Source: an uncultured Oscillospiraceae bacterium (GTDB taxonomy: Bacteria > Bacillota > Clostridia > Oscillospirales > Oscillospiraceae). From it: DNA of 40,360 bases. The stretch lies in NCBI GenBank assembly GCA_934659475.1, contig CAKUHX010000001.1, forward strand, positions 1 to 40,360, in the 5' to 3' direction. Under the pieces are notes generated by a model, which was not told the origin of the DNA, did not search any database, and saw nothing but the letters and a program-made list of their open reading frames with translations. The position numbers and the translations under genes are program-made. Below are positions 28,597 through 36,949 of this stretch, in pieces; positions within the stretch are counted from its first letter, which is position 1, and every line of letters starts with the position of its first letter.

Positions 28597-30831
28597 CTAC
28601 TTCCCTGAGCTCCGGGCCACATAATAAACGCCCTGGATGTTGTTCAGCTTGTTGATGACGCCGTTGAGCTCCTTCAGGTCCTTGACCTCCACCACAAGGT
28701 TGACAGCGGCGTGGCCGTCAGGCAGGGAGCGGGCGGACAGGGAGCTCACCTTCACCTGGGCCGAGGACAGGGCCATGGCCAGATCCAGGGTCAGGCCGCT
28801 GCGATCCTTGGCGGACAGCTCCAGGGCCGTCTTATAGGTAGGCAGGCTCTCCTCCGCCCAGGTGACGTTGATCCAGCGGTCGGCCTCCTCCGGTTTGCTC
28901 TGACTGATGGCCACATTGGGGCAGTCCCGCCGGTGGACGGACACGCCGTAGCCCCGGGTGATGAAGCCGATCACCGGGTCGCCGGGGACAGGGGTGCAGC
29001 ACTTGGCGAACTTTACCATGCAGTTGCCCAGCCCCTCTACGATGATGCCGGAGTCGGAGTGACGCGGCCGGGTGGGGCCGGTAGGGGGGGACTGGGTGGA
29101 GCCGGGGACGATGACGCTGTCCTCCAGGGCCTTTCCCGCGGCGGCGGCCTTCTCCGCCTTCAACCGGCCCAGGCGCAGCAGCTCGTCCTGGATCTTGCTG
29201 ACGGTCTTGACGGCGGTGGTGCCCCCGTAGCCGATGGAGGCGTACAGCTCGTCCAGGGAGTTGAAACGCACCTTGTGCAGGATATGGGGCAGCACGTCCT
29301 CGGCGGTGATGGCGGCCAGAGAGAGCTTGGCGTGCTTCAGCTCCGACTCAAAGGCCGCACGGCCGGTGGCGATGTTCTCCTCCCGCCGCTCCTTCTTGAA
29401 CCACTGGCGGATCTTGTTGCGGGCCTCGTTGGACTTGCAGATGTTCAGCCAGTCCCGGCTGGGGCCCTTGGCGGACTTGGAGGTGATCACCTCCACGATC
29501 TCACCGTTCTCCAGCTGATAGTCGAAGGGCACCATGCGCCCGTTCACCCGGGCGCCGATCATGTGGTTGCCCACGGCGGAGTGGATGTTATAGGCGAAGT
29601 CGATGGGGGTGGCCCCGGCGGGCAGGCTCTTCACGTCGCCGTTGGGGGTGAACACGAACACCTCGTCGGCGAACAGGTCCACCTTCAGGGTGCGGACGAA
29701 CTCCTCGGCGTCGGTGTCCTGCTGGCTCTCCAGCAGCTTGCGCACCCACTCGAACTGGGACTCGGTGCCCAGCTTGGCGTTTGCCATGCCCTGCTTGTAC
29801 TTCCAGTGGGCGGCCACGCCGTATTCCGCCGTTTGGTGCATGGCCCAGGTGCGGATCTGCACCTCGAAGGGGATGCCCTCCCGGCCGATGACCGTGGTGT
29901 GCAGGGACTGGTACAGGTTGGGCTTGGGGGTGCTGATGTAGTCCTTGAACCGGCCCAGCACCGGGGTGAACATATCGTGGATGCAGCCCAGCACGTTGTA
30001 GCAGGCGGGGATGTCGTCCACGATGACCCGGAAGGCGTACAGGTCGAAGATCTCGTCCAGGGTCTTGTTCTGGGTGTACATCTTGCGGTAGATGGAGTAG
30101 ATATGCTTCACCCGGCCATAGACGGTACAGTGGATGCCCTCCTCGTCCATGCGCTGCTGGATGCGGTGCTGCACGCTGGCCAGGAACTCCTCATGGGCGG
30201 AGGAGCGCTCGGCCAGCTGCTTTTCGATCTCCTTATAGCCCACGGGGTCCAGATAGCGCAGGGACAGGTCCTCCAGTTCCCACTTCAGCTTCTGCATACC
30301 TAAGCGGTGGGCGATGGGGGCGTAGATCTCCATGGTCTCCAGAGACTTCTCCCGCTGTTTCCGGGGGGACTGGTACTCCATGGTGCGCATATTGTGCAGC
30401 CGGTCGCAGATCTTGATGAGGATCACCCGGATGTCATGGGACATGGCCATGAGCATCTTCCGCAGGTTCTCCATCTGCTCCTCTTCCTTAGAGACATACT
30501 GCATCCGGGTCAGCTTGGTGACCCCTTCCACCAGTTCGGCCACGGTGGGGCCGAACTTCTTGGCGATGTCCTCATGGGTGGCGGGGGTGTCCTCGATACA
30601 GTCGTGGAGCAGGGCGGCGATCACGCTGTCTGTGTCCAGCCCCAGGTCGGCCACGATGTCGGCCACCGCCAGGGGGTGGATGATATAGGGCTCGCCGCTC
30701 TTCCTCAGCTGGCCGTGATGCTCGGCGTCGGCAAAGGTAAAGGCGTCATACAGCCGCTGGGTGTCCAGATTCGGCGTATAGGCGGCCACCTTTTTTTCCA
30801 GCGCGTGGTAGCGCTCTAAGATGGGATCCAT
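28597..30831 (-). CDS. relA: bifunctional (p)ppGpp synthetase/hydrolase
   Basis: This is a 744-residue Rel protein controlling the stringent response. The hydrolase domain has His52 and HD at 76-77 (LLHDCIEDT), so it should be active. The synthetase domain contains DLYAFRVIVDD, the YKDYI-like RFKDYISTPKPNLYQSLHTT substrate region (pieces) and EVQIRTWAMHQTAEYG. TGS (VFTPNGDVKSLPAGATPIDFAY, in pieces) and zinc-finger and C-terminal ACT regions follow, normal for ribosome-bound long Rel. The ATG lies 17 bases after the recJ stop, so recJ and relA are one operon; the apt gene found between them in Bacillus is missing. Confidence 0.97.
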   Translation of the reverse strand: MDPILERYHALEKKVAAYTPNLDTQRLYDAFTFADAEHHGQLRKSGEPYIIHPLAVADIVADLGLDTDSVIAALLHDCIEDTPATHEDIAKKFGPTVAELVEGVTKLTRMQYVSKEEEQMENLRKMLMAMSHDIRVILIKICDRLHNMRTMEYQSPRKQREKSLETMEIYAPIAHRLGMQKLKWELEDLSLRYLDPVGYKEIEKQLAERSSAHEEFLASVQHRIQQRMDEEGIHCTVYGRVKHIYSIYRKMYTQNKTLDEIFDLYAFRVIVDDIPACYNVLGCIHDMFTPVLGRFKDYISTPKPNLYQSLHTTVIGREGIPFEVQIRTWAMHQTAEYGVAAHWKYKQGMANAKLGTESQFEWVRKLLESQQDTDAEEFVRTLKVDLFADEVFVFTPNGDVKSLPAGATPIDFAYNIHSAVGNHMIGARVNGRMVPFDYQLENGEIVEVITSKSAKGPSRDWLNICKSNEARNKIRQWFKKERREENIATGRAAFESELKHAKLSLAAITAEDVLPHILHKVRFNSLDELYASIGYGGTTAVKTVSKIQDELLRLGRLKAEKAAAAGKALEDSVIVPGSTQSPPTGPTRPRHSDSGIIVEGLGNCMVKFAKCCTPVPGDPVIGFITRGYGVSVHRRDCPNVAISQSKPEEADRWINVTWAEESLPTYKTALELSAKDRSGLTLDLAMALSSAQVKVSSLSARSLPDGHAAVNLVVEVKDLKELNGVINKLNNIQGVYYVARSSGK

Positions 30832-30848
30832 GGGATACCTCCGAACTC

Positions 30849-32909
30849 TTACTGTTCTGTAAAGCGGCGCAGGCGGACAAGGATCGCGGATCCCTCAAGA
30901 TCCACCTTATGCTCCACCTGGCGCAGGGTGATGGACAGCTGTTCCCCGCCGTCCAGGTCGATCAGGCCGCGCTCCTCCATCACCTTCAGGCAGATGAAGG
31001 TGCGGGCGGGCATCTCCGGCTGGCCGGAGATCCTGGCCACCCCCCGGGCGATGCGCTCGGGGCTGTCCTGAATGACGCCGCAGCGGGCGGACTGCCGCTC
31101 CAGCCACCGCCACAGGGCCACGAAATCCGTCCGCCGGGGCAGAAGGGGACGGCTCTCCTCGGGGGAGAGCTCCTCTCCCCGGAAATACTTCTCCACCGCA
31201 AGGCGCTCCTGCTGGGCCCGGGAGGGGGCGGTGCGGAGATCCAGCACCTGGAGCTGTGCCGAACGCTGCCCCCGGAACTCGTTGATCTGGGGGTAGAAGG
31301 CCACGTCCACCCGGCAGTCGGGGGTCAGGTGCAGCTGCCCGCCGTCGGCGGAGAAGAAGATGGCGTCCAGGGGGACGCCCCGGCTCTCCAGCCGCAGCTT
31401 CAGATGCCGCCCCCGGCCCACCTGATTCATAGACTGCACCAGCGCCCCCTTTACCACCAGGACCGGCCGGGGGTTGCCCGTGCCGCAGGGCTCCAGAAGG
31501 TCCAGAGCCTGGATGTTCTCCACGGTCAGCAGGTCGGAGGTCACGGCGGCGTCCGCCCGCAGTACAGAGAGGGGGACGGTCCCCTTCAGCTGCCCGGCCA
31601 CCGCCCGGCGCAGGCTCTGGGCCAGGGCGGGGATGTTCTCCTCCCGCACGGTGAAGCCGGCGGCCAGGGCATGGCCGCCGAAGCCCTCCAGAAGGGGGGC
31701 GCAGTCAGACAGAGCTTGGAACAGGTTCACCCCGCCGTAGGAGCGGCAGGAGCCCTTGCCCATGCCCCGGTCCAGGCAGATCATAAAGCAGGGCATGCAC
31801 AGCTTCTCGCTCAGGCGGGAGGCCACGATGCCCACCACCCCCTGGTGCCAGCCGCTGTCCGCCAGCACAGTCACCCCCTGCTGGGGGTGCTGCTCCAGCC
31901 GGCGGGTGCAGTCCTGATAAATATCCAGTTCGATGTTCTGCCGCTCCCGGTTCAGGTCGCACAGGGTCTGGGCCAGCCGGGCAGCCCGGTCCGGGTCGTC
32001 GGTGAGCAGCAGCTCCACCGCCAGCATGGCCTGACCCATGCGGCCGGCGGCGTTGATCCGGGGGGCCAGAGTGTATCCCACTGAGACGGAGGTGAGGGGC
32101 TTGCCTTCCAGTCCGGCCTCCCGCAGCAGGGCGGCCAGCCCCAGACGGCGGGGGTGCTCCAGCAGCTTCAGGCCCAGGCGGACCAAACTGCGGTTCTCGC
32201 CGGTCATCTCCATCACGTCGGCGATGGTGCCGATGGCCGCCAGGTCGGCGTATTCCTGCAGCACGGCCTCCGCCTGCTCCGGCCCGGCCACGGCCATGGC
32301 CAGCTTCAGGGCCACGCCCACCCCCGCCAGCTCCTTGAAGGGGCTGGGGCAGTCGAGGCGGCAGGGGTCCACCACGGCGCAGGCCGGGGGCAGGTCGTCC
32401 TTGCACTCATGGTGGTCGGTGATGACCACGTCCACCCCCAGGGAGCGGGCCAGCTCCGTCTCCTCCACGGCGGTGATGCCGCAGTCCACGGTGATGATCA
32501 GGGACACCCCCTGCCCGGCCAGCAGGGACACGGCCTCCCGGTTCAGGCCATAGCCCTCATCCAGGCGGCTGGGGATGTAGGGGGTGACGGGCACCCCCCG
32601 CCGGACAAGGAGATCGGTGAGCAGGCAGGTGGAGGTGATGCCGTCCACGTCGTAGTCCCCGTAGACCGCTACCTTTTCGCCCCGCTCCATAGCCAGGCGC
32701 ACCCGCTGGACGGCCTTGTCCATGTCCCGGATGAGAAGGGGGTCGCTGAGTTGGCGGGGGGGCGGGAACAGCAGCTGTCGGGCCTGCTCCGCCGTGTCCA
32801 CCCCCCGGGCTGACAGCACGGCCGCCAGCAGGGGGGATACCCCGGCCTGCTCCAGGGCGGCCCGGCCCGCGGGGTCGGAGGTGGCCACGCTCCATGCCTG
32901 ATATTTCAT
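30849..32909 (-). CDS. recJ: single-stranded-DNA-specific exonuclease RecJ
   Basis: This is a 686-residue 5'-3' exonuclease of the DHH family used in recombination and mismatch repair. Motifs are complete: YGDYDVDGIT (motif I), TVDCGI, VVITDHHE (the DHH box) and the later GGHALAAGFT of the DHHA1 domain; the OB-fold and a C-terminal Firmicutes-type extension follow. Expression comes from an extended -10 promoter just upstream. relA is 17 bases downstream. Confidence 0.96.
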   Translation of the reverse strand: MKYQAWSVATSDPAGRAALEQAGVSPLLAAVLSARGVDTAEQARQLLFPPPRQLSDPLLIRDMDKAVQRVRLAMERGEKVAVYGDYDVDGITSTCLLTDLLVRRGVPVTPYIPSRLDEGYGLNREAVSLLAGQGVSLIITVDCGITAVEETELARSLGVDVVITDHHECKDDLPPACAVVDPCRLDCPSPFKELAGVGVALKLAMAVAGPEQAEAVLQEYADLAAIGTIADVMEMTGENRSLVRLGLKLLEHPRRLGLAALLREAGLEGKPLTSVSVGYTLAPRINAAGRMGQAMLAVELLLTDDPDRAARLAQTLCDLNRERQNIELDIYQDCTRRLEQHPQQGVTVLADSGWHQGVVGIVASRLSEKLCMPCFMICLDRGMGKGSCRSYGGVNLFQALSDCAPLLEGFGGHALAAGFTVREENIPALAQSLRRAVAGQLKGTVPLSVLRADAAVTSDLLTVENIQALDLLEPCGTGNPRPVLVVKGALVQSMNQVGRGRHLKLRLESRGVPLDAIFFSADGGQLHLTPDCRVDVAFYPQINEFRGQRSAQLQVLDLRTAPSRAQQERLAVEKYFRGEELSPEESRPLLPRRTDFVALWRWLERQSARCGVIQDSPERIARGVARISGQPEMPARTFICLKVMEERGLIDLDGGEQLSITLRQVEHKVDLEGSAILVRLRRFTEQ

Positions 32910-32961
32910 TGTGTCCCCTCCCTTCCGGCTGCATATGGCAGAAAATGCAATATCACTCTTT

Positions 32962-32991
32962 AGTATAGCACAAAAAGGAGATGGGATTCAA
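32962..32991 (-). promoter_or_regulatory. sigma-A promoter of recJ-relA
   Basis: On the reverse strand, TTGAAT (32986-32991) and TATACT (32962-32967) are spaced by 18 bases, and TGC before the -10 makes it an extended -10 promoter. Confidence 0.7.
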
Positions 32992-33022
32992 GATGAAATG
33001 GGGGCCGGAGGGGGCGAAAGTC

Positions 33023-33051
33023 TTGCGGGGATGGGGGAAAAGTGGTAAAAT
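33023..33051 (+). promoter_or_regulatory. sigma-A promoter of mnmG
   Basis: TTGCGG (33023-33028) and TAAAAT (33046-33051) are separated by 17 bases. The leader to the true mnmG start is now about 440 bases because of two inserted repeats. Confidence 0.7.
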
Positions 33052-33094
33052 ACAAAATTATTGTGGAGCGCGGGAGCGTGTCTGCACCGGCTCT

Positions 33095-33229
33095 AAGCCT
33101 CCCTCTGACGAGGGAGGTGGCAAAACCGAAGGTTTTGACGGAGGGAGAGACAAAAGGTGCAGCTCCCGGAGAAATTCTCTCCCTCAGTCAGCCTGACGGC
33201 TGACAGCTCCCTCGTCAGAGGGAGCCATC
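33095..33229. repeat. MITE-like element in the mnmG leader
   Basis: Ends AAGCCTCCCTCTGACG (left) and CGTCAGAGGGAGCCAT (right) are inverted repeats. Each arm holds its own hairpins: CCTCCCTC/GAGGGAGG and AAAACC-GAAGG-TTTT at the left, TCAGCC-TGAC-GGCTGA at the right. Inner GGGAGAGA and TCTCTCCC also pair. No coding capacity. Confidence 0.7.
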
Positions 33230-33297
33230 TGACCGTGGGAGATGCGCGGAAACGCACCTGACGATATGTATGAGCTGTGATTTGGAGCAGAAAACAT

Positions 33298-33352
33298 TAT
33301 GAGAGAATACGACGCAGGACGATTTGATATTGCGGTCATTGGGGCCGGCCAC
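33298..33352 (+). repeat. duplicate of the mnmG 5' end (copy 1)
   Basis: These 55 bases, from one base before ATG through codon 18, are identical to 33498-33552. The frame from this ATG (33299) leaves the mnmG sequence at 33353 and stops at TAA 33391, giving a 30-residue dead-end peptide. GGAG lies near 33284, so this copy keeps the original leader. Confidence 0.9.
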
Positions 33353-33391
33353 CCAGGGCCCCGGCGAAGCCGGGACGCGCTTTGCGCGTAA
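33299..33391 (+). pseudogene. truncated mnmG start fragment
   Basis: An ATG with the original mnmG upstream sequence gives 18 MnmG residues, including the beginning of the FAD motif (VIGAGH), then 12 unrelated Arg/Pro-rich residues and TAA. It is a remnant of duplication, perhaps translated but not functional. Confidence 0.75.
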
Positions 33392-33497
33392 AATTGATTT
33401 GAAAAATCAATTTGCGGAGGGACGATCCATTCGTCCCGAGCATTTTGAAAATCCCCGGGTACCCGCGCGGCCGGAGAGAAGAGGTTTGGGATCTGAG
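33353..33497. repeat. hairpin-chain element between the duplicated mnmG starts
   Basis: This 145-base insert is a series of palindromes: CCCGGCGAAGCCGGG, GCGC-TTT-GCGC, AAATTGATTT-GAA-AAATCAATTT, GGGACGA-TCCAT-TCGTCCC and CCCGGGTACCCG-like GC blocks. It has no gene, but its end supplies the present upstream region of mnmG (GGAGAGAAGAGG at 33473-33484). Confidence 0.75.
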
Positions 33498-33498
33498 T

Positions 33499-35409
33499 AT
33501 GAGAGAATACGACGCAGGACGATTTGATATTGCGGTCATTGGGGCCGGCCACGCGGGCATCGAGGCGGCCCTCGCCGCCGCCCGTCTGGGTCTGCGCACC
33601 CTGTGCTTCACTGTAAATCTGGACGCGGTGGGCAACATGCCCTGCAACCCCGCCATCGGCGGCACGGGGAAGGGCCATCTGGTGCGGGAGCTGGACGCCC
33701 TTGGGGGCGAGATGGGCCGGGCCGCTGACAGAGCCTGCATCCAGTACCGGATGCTCAACCGGGGCAAGGGTCCGGCGGTGTGGTCCCTGCGGGCCCAGGC
33801 CGACCGGCGGGAGTATCAGAAGGTGATGAAGCATACCCTGGAGCGGCAGGAGGACCTGTGGGTGAAGCAGGCGGAGATCGTGGCCGTGCGCACGGAGCAC
33901 GGGGCGGTGTCCGCCGTGGTCACCCACACTGGGGCGGTGTACCGCGTGAAGGCCGCCGTGATCGCCACGGGCACCTATCTTGGGGGGCGCACCATCATCG
34001 GCGACGTGGTGCGCCAGTCCGGGCCGGACGGCCTGATGGCCGCCCTGCCCCTGACCCGGTGCCTGGTGGATCTGGGGCTGTCCATCCGCCGGTTCAAGAC
34101 AGGTACGCCCCCCCGGGTGAACGCCCGCAGCGTAGACTTTTCCAAAATGGAGATCCAGCGGGGGGAGGAGGACGGCCTGTGCTTTTCCCTTCACACCCGG
34201 ACTCCGCCGGAGAACCGGGCGGTGTGCTACCTGACCTATACCAACGAGGCCACCCACCGTATCATCCGGGACAACCTCAGCCGCTCCCCCCTGTACGACG
34301 GCACCATCCAGGGGGTGGGCCCCCGGTACTGCCCGTCTATCGAGACCAAGGTGGAGCGCTTTCCGGAAAAGGAGCGCCACCAGTTGTTCATCGAGCCCAT
34401 GGGCTTGGATACAGAGGAGCTGTACATCCAGGGCTTCTCCTCCTCCCTGCCCGAGGAGGTGCAGGTGGAGATGCTGCACACCATCCCCGGCCTGGAGCAT
34501 GCGGAGATGACCCGGGCGGCCTATGCCATCGAGTACGACTGCGTGGACCCCACCCAGCTGCTGCCCACCCTGGAGACTAAGGCAATTTCCGGCCTGTACG
34601 GAGCGGGGCAGTTCAACGGCTCCTCCGGCTACGAGGAGGCGGCGGTGCAGGGCTTTGTGGCCGGGGTGAACGCCGCCCGGAAGATCAGGGGCCAGTCGCC
34701 CTTTATTCTTCGCCGGGACCAGGGGTATATCGGTGTGCTCATCGACGACCTGGTGACCAAGGGCACCAACGAGCCCTACCGCATGATGACCAGCCGGACG
34801 GAGTATCGCCTGCTCCACCGGCAGGACAACGCCGACCGGCGGCTGGTGCCCATCGGGTATGAGCTGGGCCTGGTCAGCCGGGAGGAATATGAGGGGGTAC
34901 AGGCCAAATACGCCGCTGTGGAGCGGGAGCAGAAGCGCTTGGAACACGCCGGCGCGGCCCCGGGGGCGGCGCTGTCCGCCCTGCTGGCCGCCCATGGGCA
35001 GCCGGAGGCCCCCAACGGGGTGCGGCTGGCCGACCTGCTGCGCCGCCCGGGGGTGACCTATGAGGAGTTGGCCCCTCTGGATCCGGAGCGGCCGGAGCTG
35101 ACGGCGGAGCAGCGCCAGGGGGTGGAGATCGCCGTGAAGTATGACGGCTACATCCAGCGCCAGCTGCGGCAGGTGGAGGAGATGCGCCGTCTGGAGGACT
35201 ATCCTATGCCCGGAGGCATAGACTACCACGCCATCACCGGCCTGCGGCTGGAGGCCCGGCAGAAGCTGGCCCAGATCCGCCCCCTGAACCTGGGCCAGGC
35301 CGGGCGGGTGTCCGGCGTGTCCCCGGCGGATGTGGCCGTTCTGATGGTATATTTGAAAATGGATCCGTCCCGCCAAAAAGCGGAGAAACACAGAGGAGAA
35401 GACCGATGA
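33499..35409 (+). CDS. mnmG: tRNA uridine-5-carboxymethylaminomethyl modification protein MnmG
   Basis: This 636-residue FAD protein, the partner of MnmE, modifies U34 of tRNA. FAD motif [14 protein letters not shown] is at about 10-23, [19 protein letters not shown] and IQYRMLN(R)[14 protein letters not shown] follow, with [10 protein letters not shown] and the C-terminal [17 protein letters not shown] tRNA-binding helices. Length is normal, so the gene is intact. Start ATG 33499 is now preceded by inserted sequence; its best ribosome binding site (AAGAGG, 33479-33484) is 14 bases away, longer than ideal, and an in-frame TTG at 33412 after a stop at 33400 could add 29 residues. The stop overlaps the next gene's ATG (ATGA). 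Confidence 0.95.
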   Translation: MREYDAGRFDIAVIGAGHAGIEAALAAARLGLRTLCFTVNLDAVGNMPCNPAIGGTGKGHLVRELDALGGEMGRAADRACIQYRMLNRGKGPAVWSLRAQADRREYQKVMKHTLERQEDLWVKQAEIVAVRTEHGAVSAVVTHTGAVYRVKAAVIATGTYLGGRTIIGDVVRQSGPDGLMAALPLTRCLVDLGLSIRRFKTGTPPRVNARSVDFSKMEIQRGEEDGLCFSLHTRTPPENRAVCYLTYTNEATHRIIRDNLSRSPLYDGTIQGVGPRYCPSIETKVERFPEKERHQLFIEPMGLDTEELYIQGFSSSLPEEVQVEMLHTIPGLEHAEMTRAAYAIEYDCVDPTQLLPTLETKAISGLYGAGQFNGSSGYEEAAVQGFVAGVNAARKIRGQSPFILRRDQGYIGVLIDDLVTKGTNEPYRMMTSRTEYRLLHRQDNADRRLVPIGYELGLVSREEYEGVQAKYAAVEREQKRLEHAGAAPGAALSALLAAHGQPEAPNGVRLADLLRRPGVTYEELAPLDPERPELTAEQRQGVEIAVKYDGYIQRQLRQVEEMRRLEDYPMPGGIDYHAITGLRLEARQKLAQIRPLNLGQAGRVSGVSPADVAVLMVYLKMDPSRQKAEKHRGEDR

Positions 35410-36320
35410 AGCTGACCCGGGTAAAAGAAAACACCTATGTGCTGGAGGGGGAAGAGTTGATCCCCCTGTATCTGCTGGACAACGGGAAGTGCATCCTGCT
35501 GGACACCGGCCTTTTGGAGGAGCGGGAGGATCTGGAGAACACCCTGCTGGAGCACGGCCTGACCCCGGCGGCGGTGCTGTGTTCCCACGCCCATGTGGAC
35601 CACTGCGCCAGCAACCGCTACTTTCAGGAAAAATACGGCACGAAGGTGTGGCTCACGCCGGAGGAGGCCGGCCTCTGCCGCAGCCTGCTCAGCCTGAAAT
35701 GCTACTTCATCACCCTGCCGGTGGGGATGATCCGGGAGGACTCGGAGTGCCTGATCCACCAGCCGGACTGTTACTATCCTCCAGAGGACGGCCACTTCGA
35801 AGTGGAGGGCCGCACTTTCCGGGTGGTGCATACCCCGGGCCACTCCGTGGGCCACGTGAGCCTGATCACCCCGGACAACGTGTGCTACGCCGCCGACGCT
35901 GTGCTGTGCGGGGAGAAGCTGGGCGCCAAGCTGCCCTACGGCCTGTCCCTGAAAATGATGGTGGACAGCCGGGAAAAGCTGCCCGGCTTGGGCTGCGAGC
36001 TGTATATCGCGGCCCACCGGGGCATCTGCACCGGGGCGGAGATCGAAGAACTGGTGCGGCAGAACCAGCAGCTGGTGCTCAGCCGGGCCCAGGCGGTGAA
36101 GGATCTGCTGGACATGCCCCGGAACTTCTGCCAGGTGACAGAGCTGTTGGTGCAGAAGCTGGAGCTCCACTCCCACCGCCCCCGCCGCGGCCTGTACTAC
36201 GAGCGGAACGTCCACTTTCTGCTGGACTTCCTGCTGGACCTGGATCAGGTGGAGCTGACGGTGGAGTCCGGGGTGGTGTACTACCGCCGAAAGGACAGCG
36301 GGCCCGTCCATCTTGTGTGA
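35406..36320 (+). CDS. MBL-fold metallohydrolase
   Basis: This is a 304-residue metallo-beta-lactamase-fold protein. SHAHVDHC carries the HxHxDH metal motif, [11 protein letters not shown] and [11 protein letters not shown] the following ligands, and AAHRGICTG a late His. The C-terminal ~90 residues are helical, with a winged-helix-like end ([19 protein letters not shown]), as in the RNase Z-like/YflN-type group. Substrate unknown. It is translationally coupled to mnmG by an ATGA overlap. Confidence 0.85.
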   Translation: MKLTRVKENTYVLEGEELIPLYLLDNGKCILLDTGLLEEREDLENTLLEHGLTPAAVLCSHAHVDHCASNRYFQEKYGTKVWLTPEEAGLCRSLLSLKCYFITLPVGMIREDSECLIHQPDCYYPPEDGHFEVEGRTFRVVHTPGHSVGHVSLITPDNVCYAADAVLCGEKLGAKLPYGLSLKMMVDSREKLPGLGCELYIAAHRGICTGAEIEELVRQNQQLVLSRAQAVKDLLDMPRNFCQVTELLVQKLELHSHRPRRGLYYERNVHFLLDFLLDLDQVELTVESGVVYYRRKDSGPVHLV

Positions 36321-36385
36321 GCCGCCGCCCACTGCCCCGATCCCCTGTGTTTTCAGAGAAAATGGGGAGAAAACGGGAAAATCCC

Positions 36386-36414
36386 TTGCAATTTTTCGGC
36401 GAATGTGGTATCAT
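36386..36414 (+). promoter_or_regulatory. sigma-A promoter of secG
   Basis: TTGCAA (36386-36391) and TATCAT (36409-36414) are separated by 17 bases. Confidence 0.8.
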
Positions 36415-36491
36415 CTTCTCTGCGTCCGGATCGGAACGGTCCGGTGAAATGAATTTTCGCCCCTGCGGGGGCTTTGAAAGGAACGAAAATT

Positions 36492-36722
36492 ATGCAGCTC
36501 GCTCTTACCATTATTCAAGTGGTCCTGTCCCTGATCCTGGTGGCCGTGGTCATGCTCCAGTCCGGCAAGTCTGCCGGCCTGTCCGGCGCCATTGCTGGCG
36601 GTGCAGACACCTTCCTGTCCAAGAATAAGGCCAAGAGCCTGGACGCCAAGCTTGCCCGGTGGACCAAGTGGGTGGCCATCGTCTGGGTGGTGCTCACGCT
36701 GGTACTGTGCCTGATGCACTGA
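36492..36722 (+). CDS. secG: preprotein translocase subunit SecG
   Basis: This is a 76-residue two-helix membrane subunit of the SecYEG channel. Helix 1 (about 3-22) is followed by the family signature LQSGKSAGLSGAIAGGADTFLSK (residues 22-44, in pieces) and helix 2 (about 55-75). AAAGGAACG before ATG 36492 fits as the ribosome binding site; the upstream ATG-like start is not needed. It stands alone between its own promoter and terminator; in many clostridia it is followed by rnr and smpB, which are not here. Confidence 0.95.
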   Translation: MQLALTIIQVVLSLILVAVVMLQSGKSAGLSGAIAGGADTFLSKNKAKSLDAKLARWTKWVAIVWVVLTLVLCLMH

Positions 36723-36734
36723 TCGTCGCTTTCA

Positions 36735-36768
36735 AAAGCCGGGACCGCATCGCGGTCCCGGCTTTTTG
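36735..36768 (+). terminator. intrinsic terminator after secG
   Basis: AAAAGCCGGGACCGC pairs with GCGGTCCCGGCTTTT around ATC, followed by TG. Confidence 0.9.
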
Positions 36769-36771
36769 CTG

Positions 36772-36800
36772 TAGACAAAGACGGCAGCCGCGGCTATAAT
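36772..36800 (+). promoter_or_regulatory. sigma-A promoter of the DEAD-box helicase gene
   Basis: TAGACA (36772-36777) and the perfect TATAAT (36795-36800) are separated by 17 bases. The leader to the start codon is about 143 bases. Confidence 0.85.
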
Positions 36801-36949
36801 AGAAAGGTAAACTGCAAAATGGGGAAGTGTTCCCCGCAGATCTGGGGCCGCGCCGGAGGAAAACGGCGTGGAGAAAAATTGGGTCGGCCTTGGATCTTTG
36901 CTGAACGTGCCCGGCCGCGCCGCCGGGAGAAGAAAAGGAGAAATACAGC

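Noticed and set aside
33412..33498. TTG 33412 as the main mnmG start
   Set aside because: It would add 29 residues encoded by the inserted palindromes that no MnmG has. It cannot be fully excluded because the ribosome binding site before ATG 33499 is distant.
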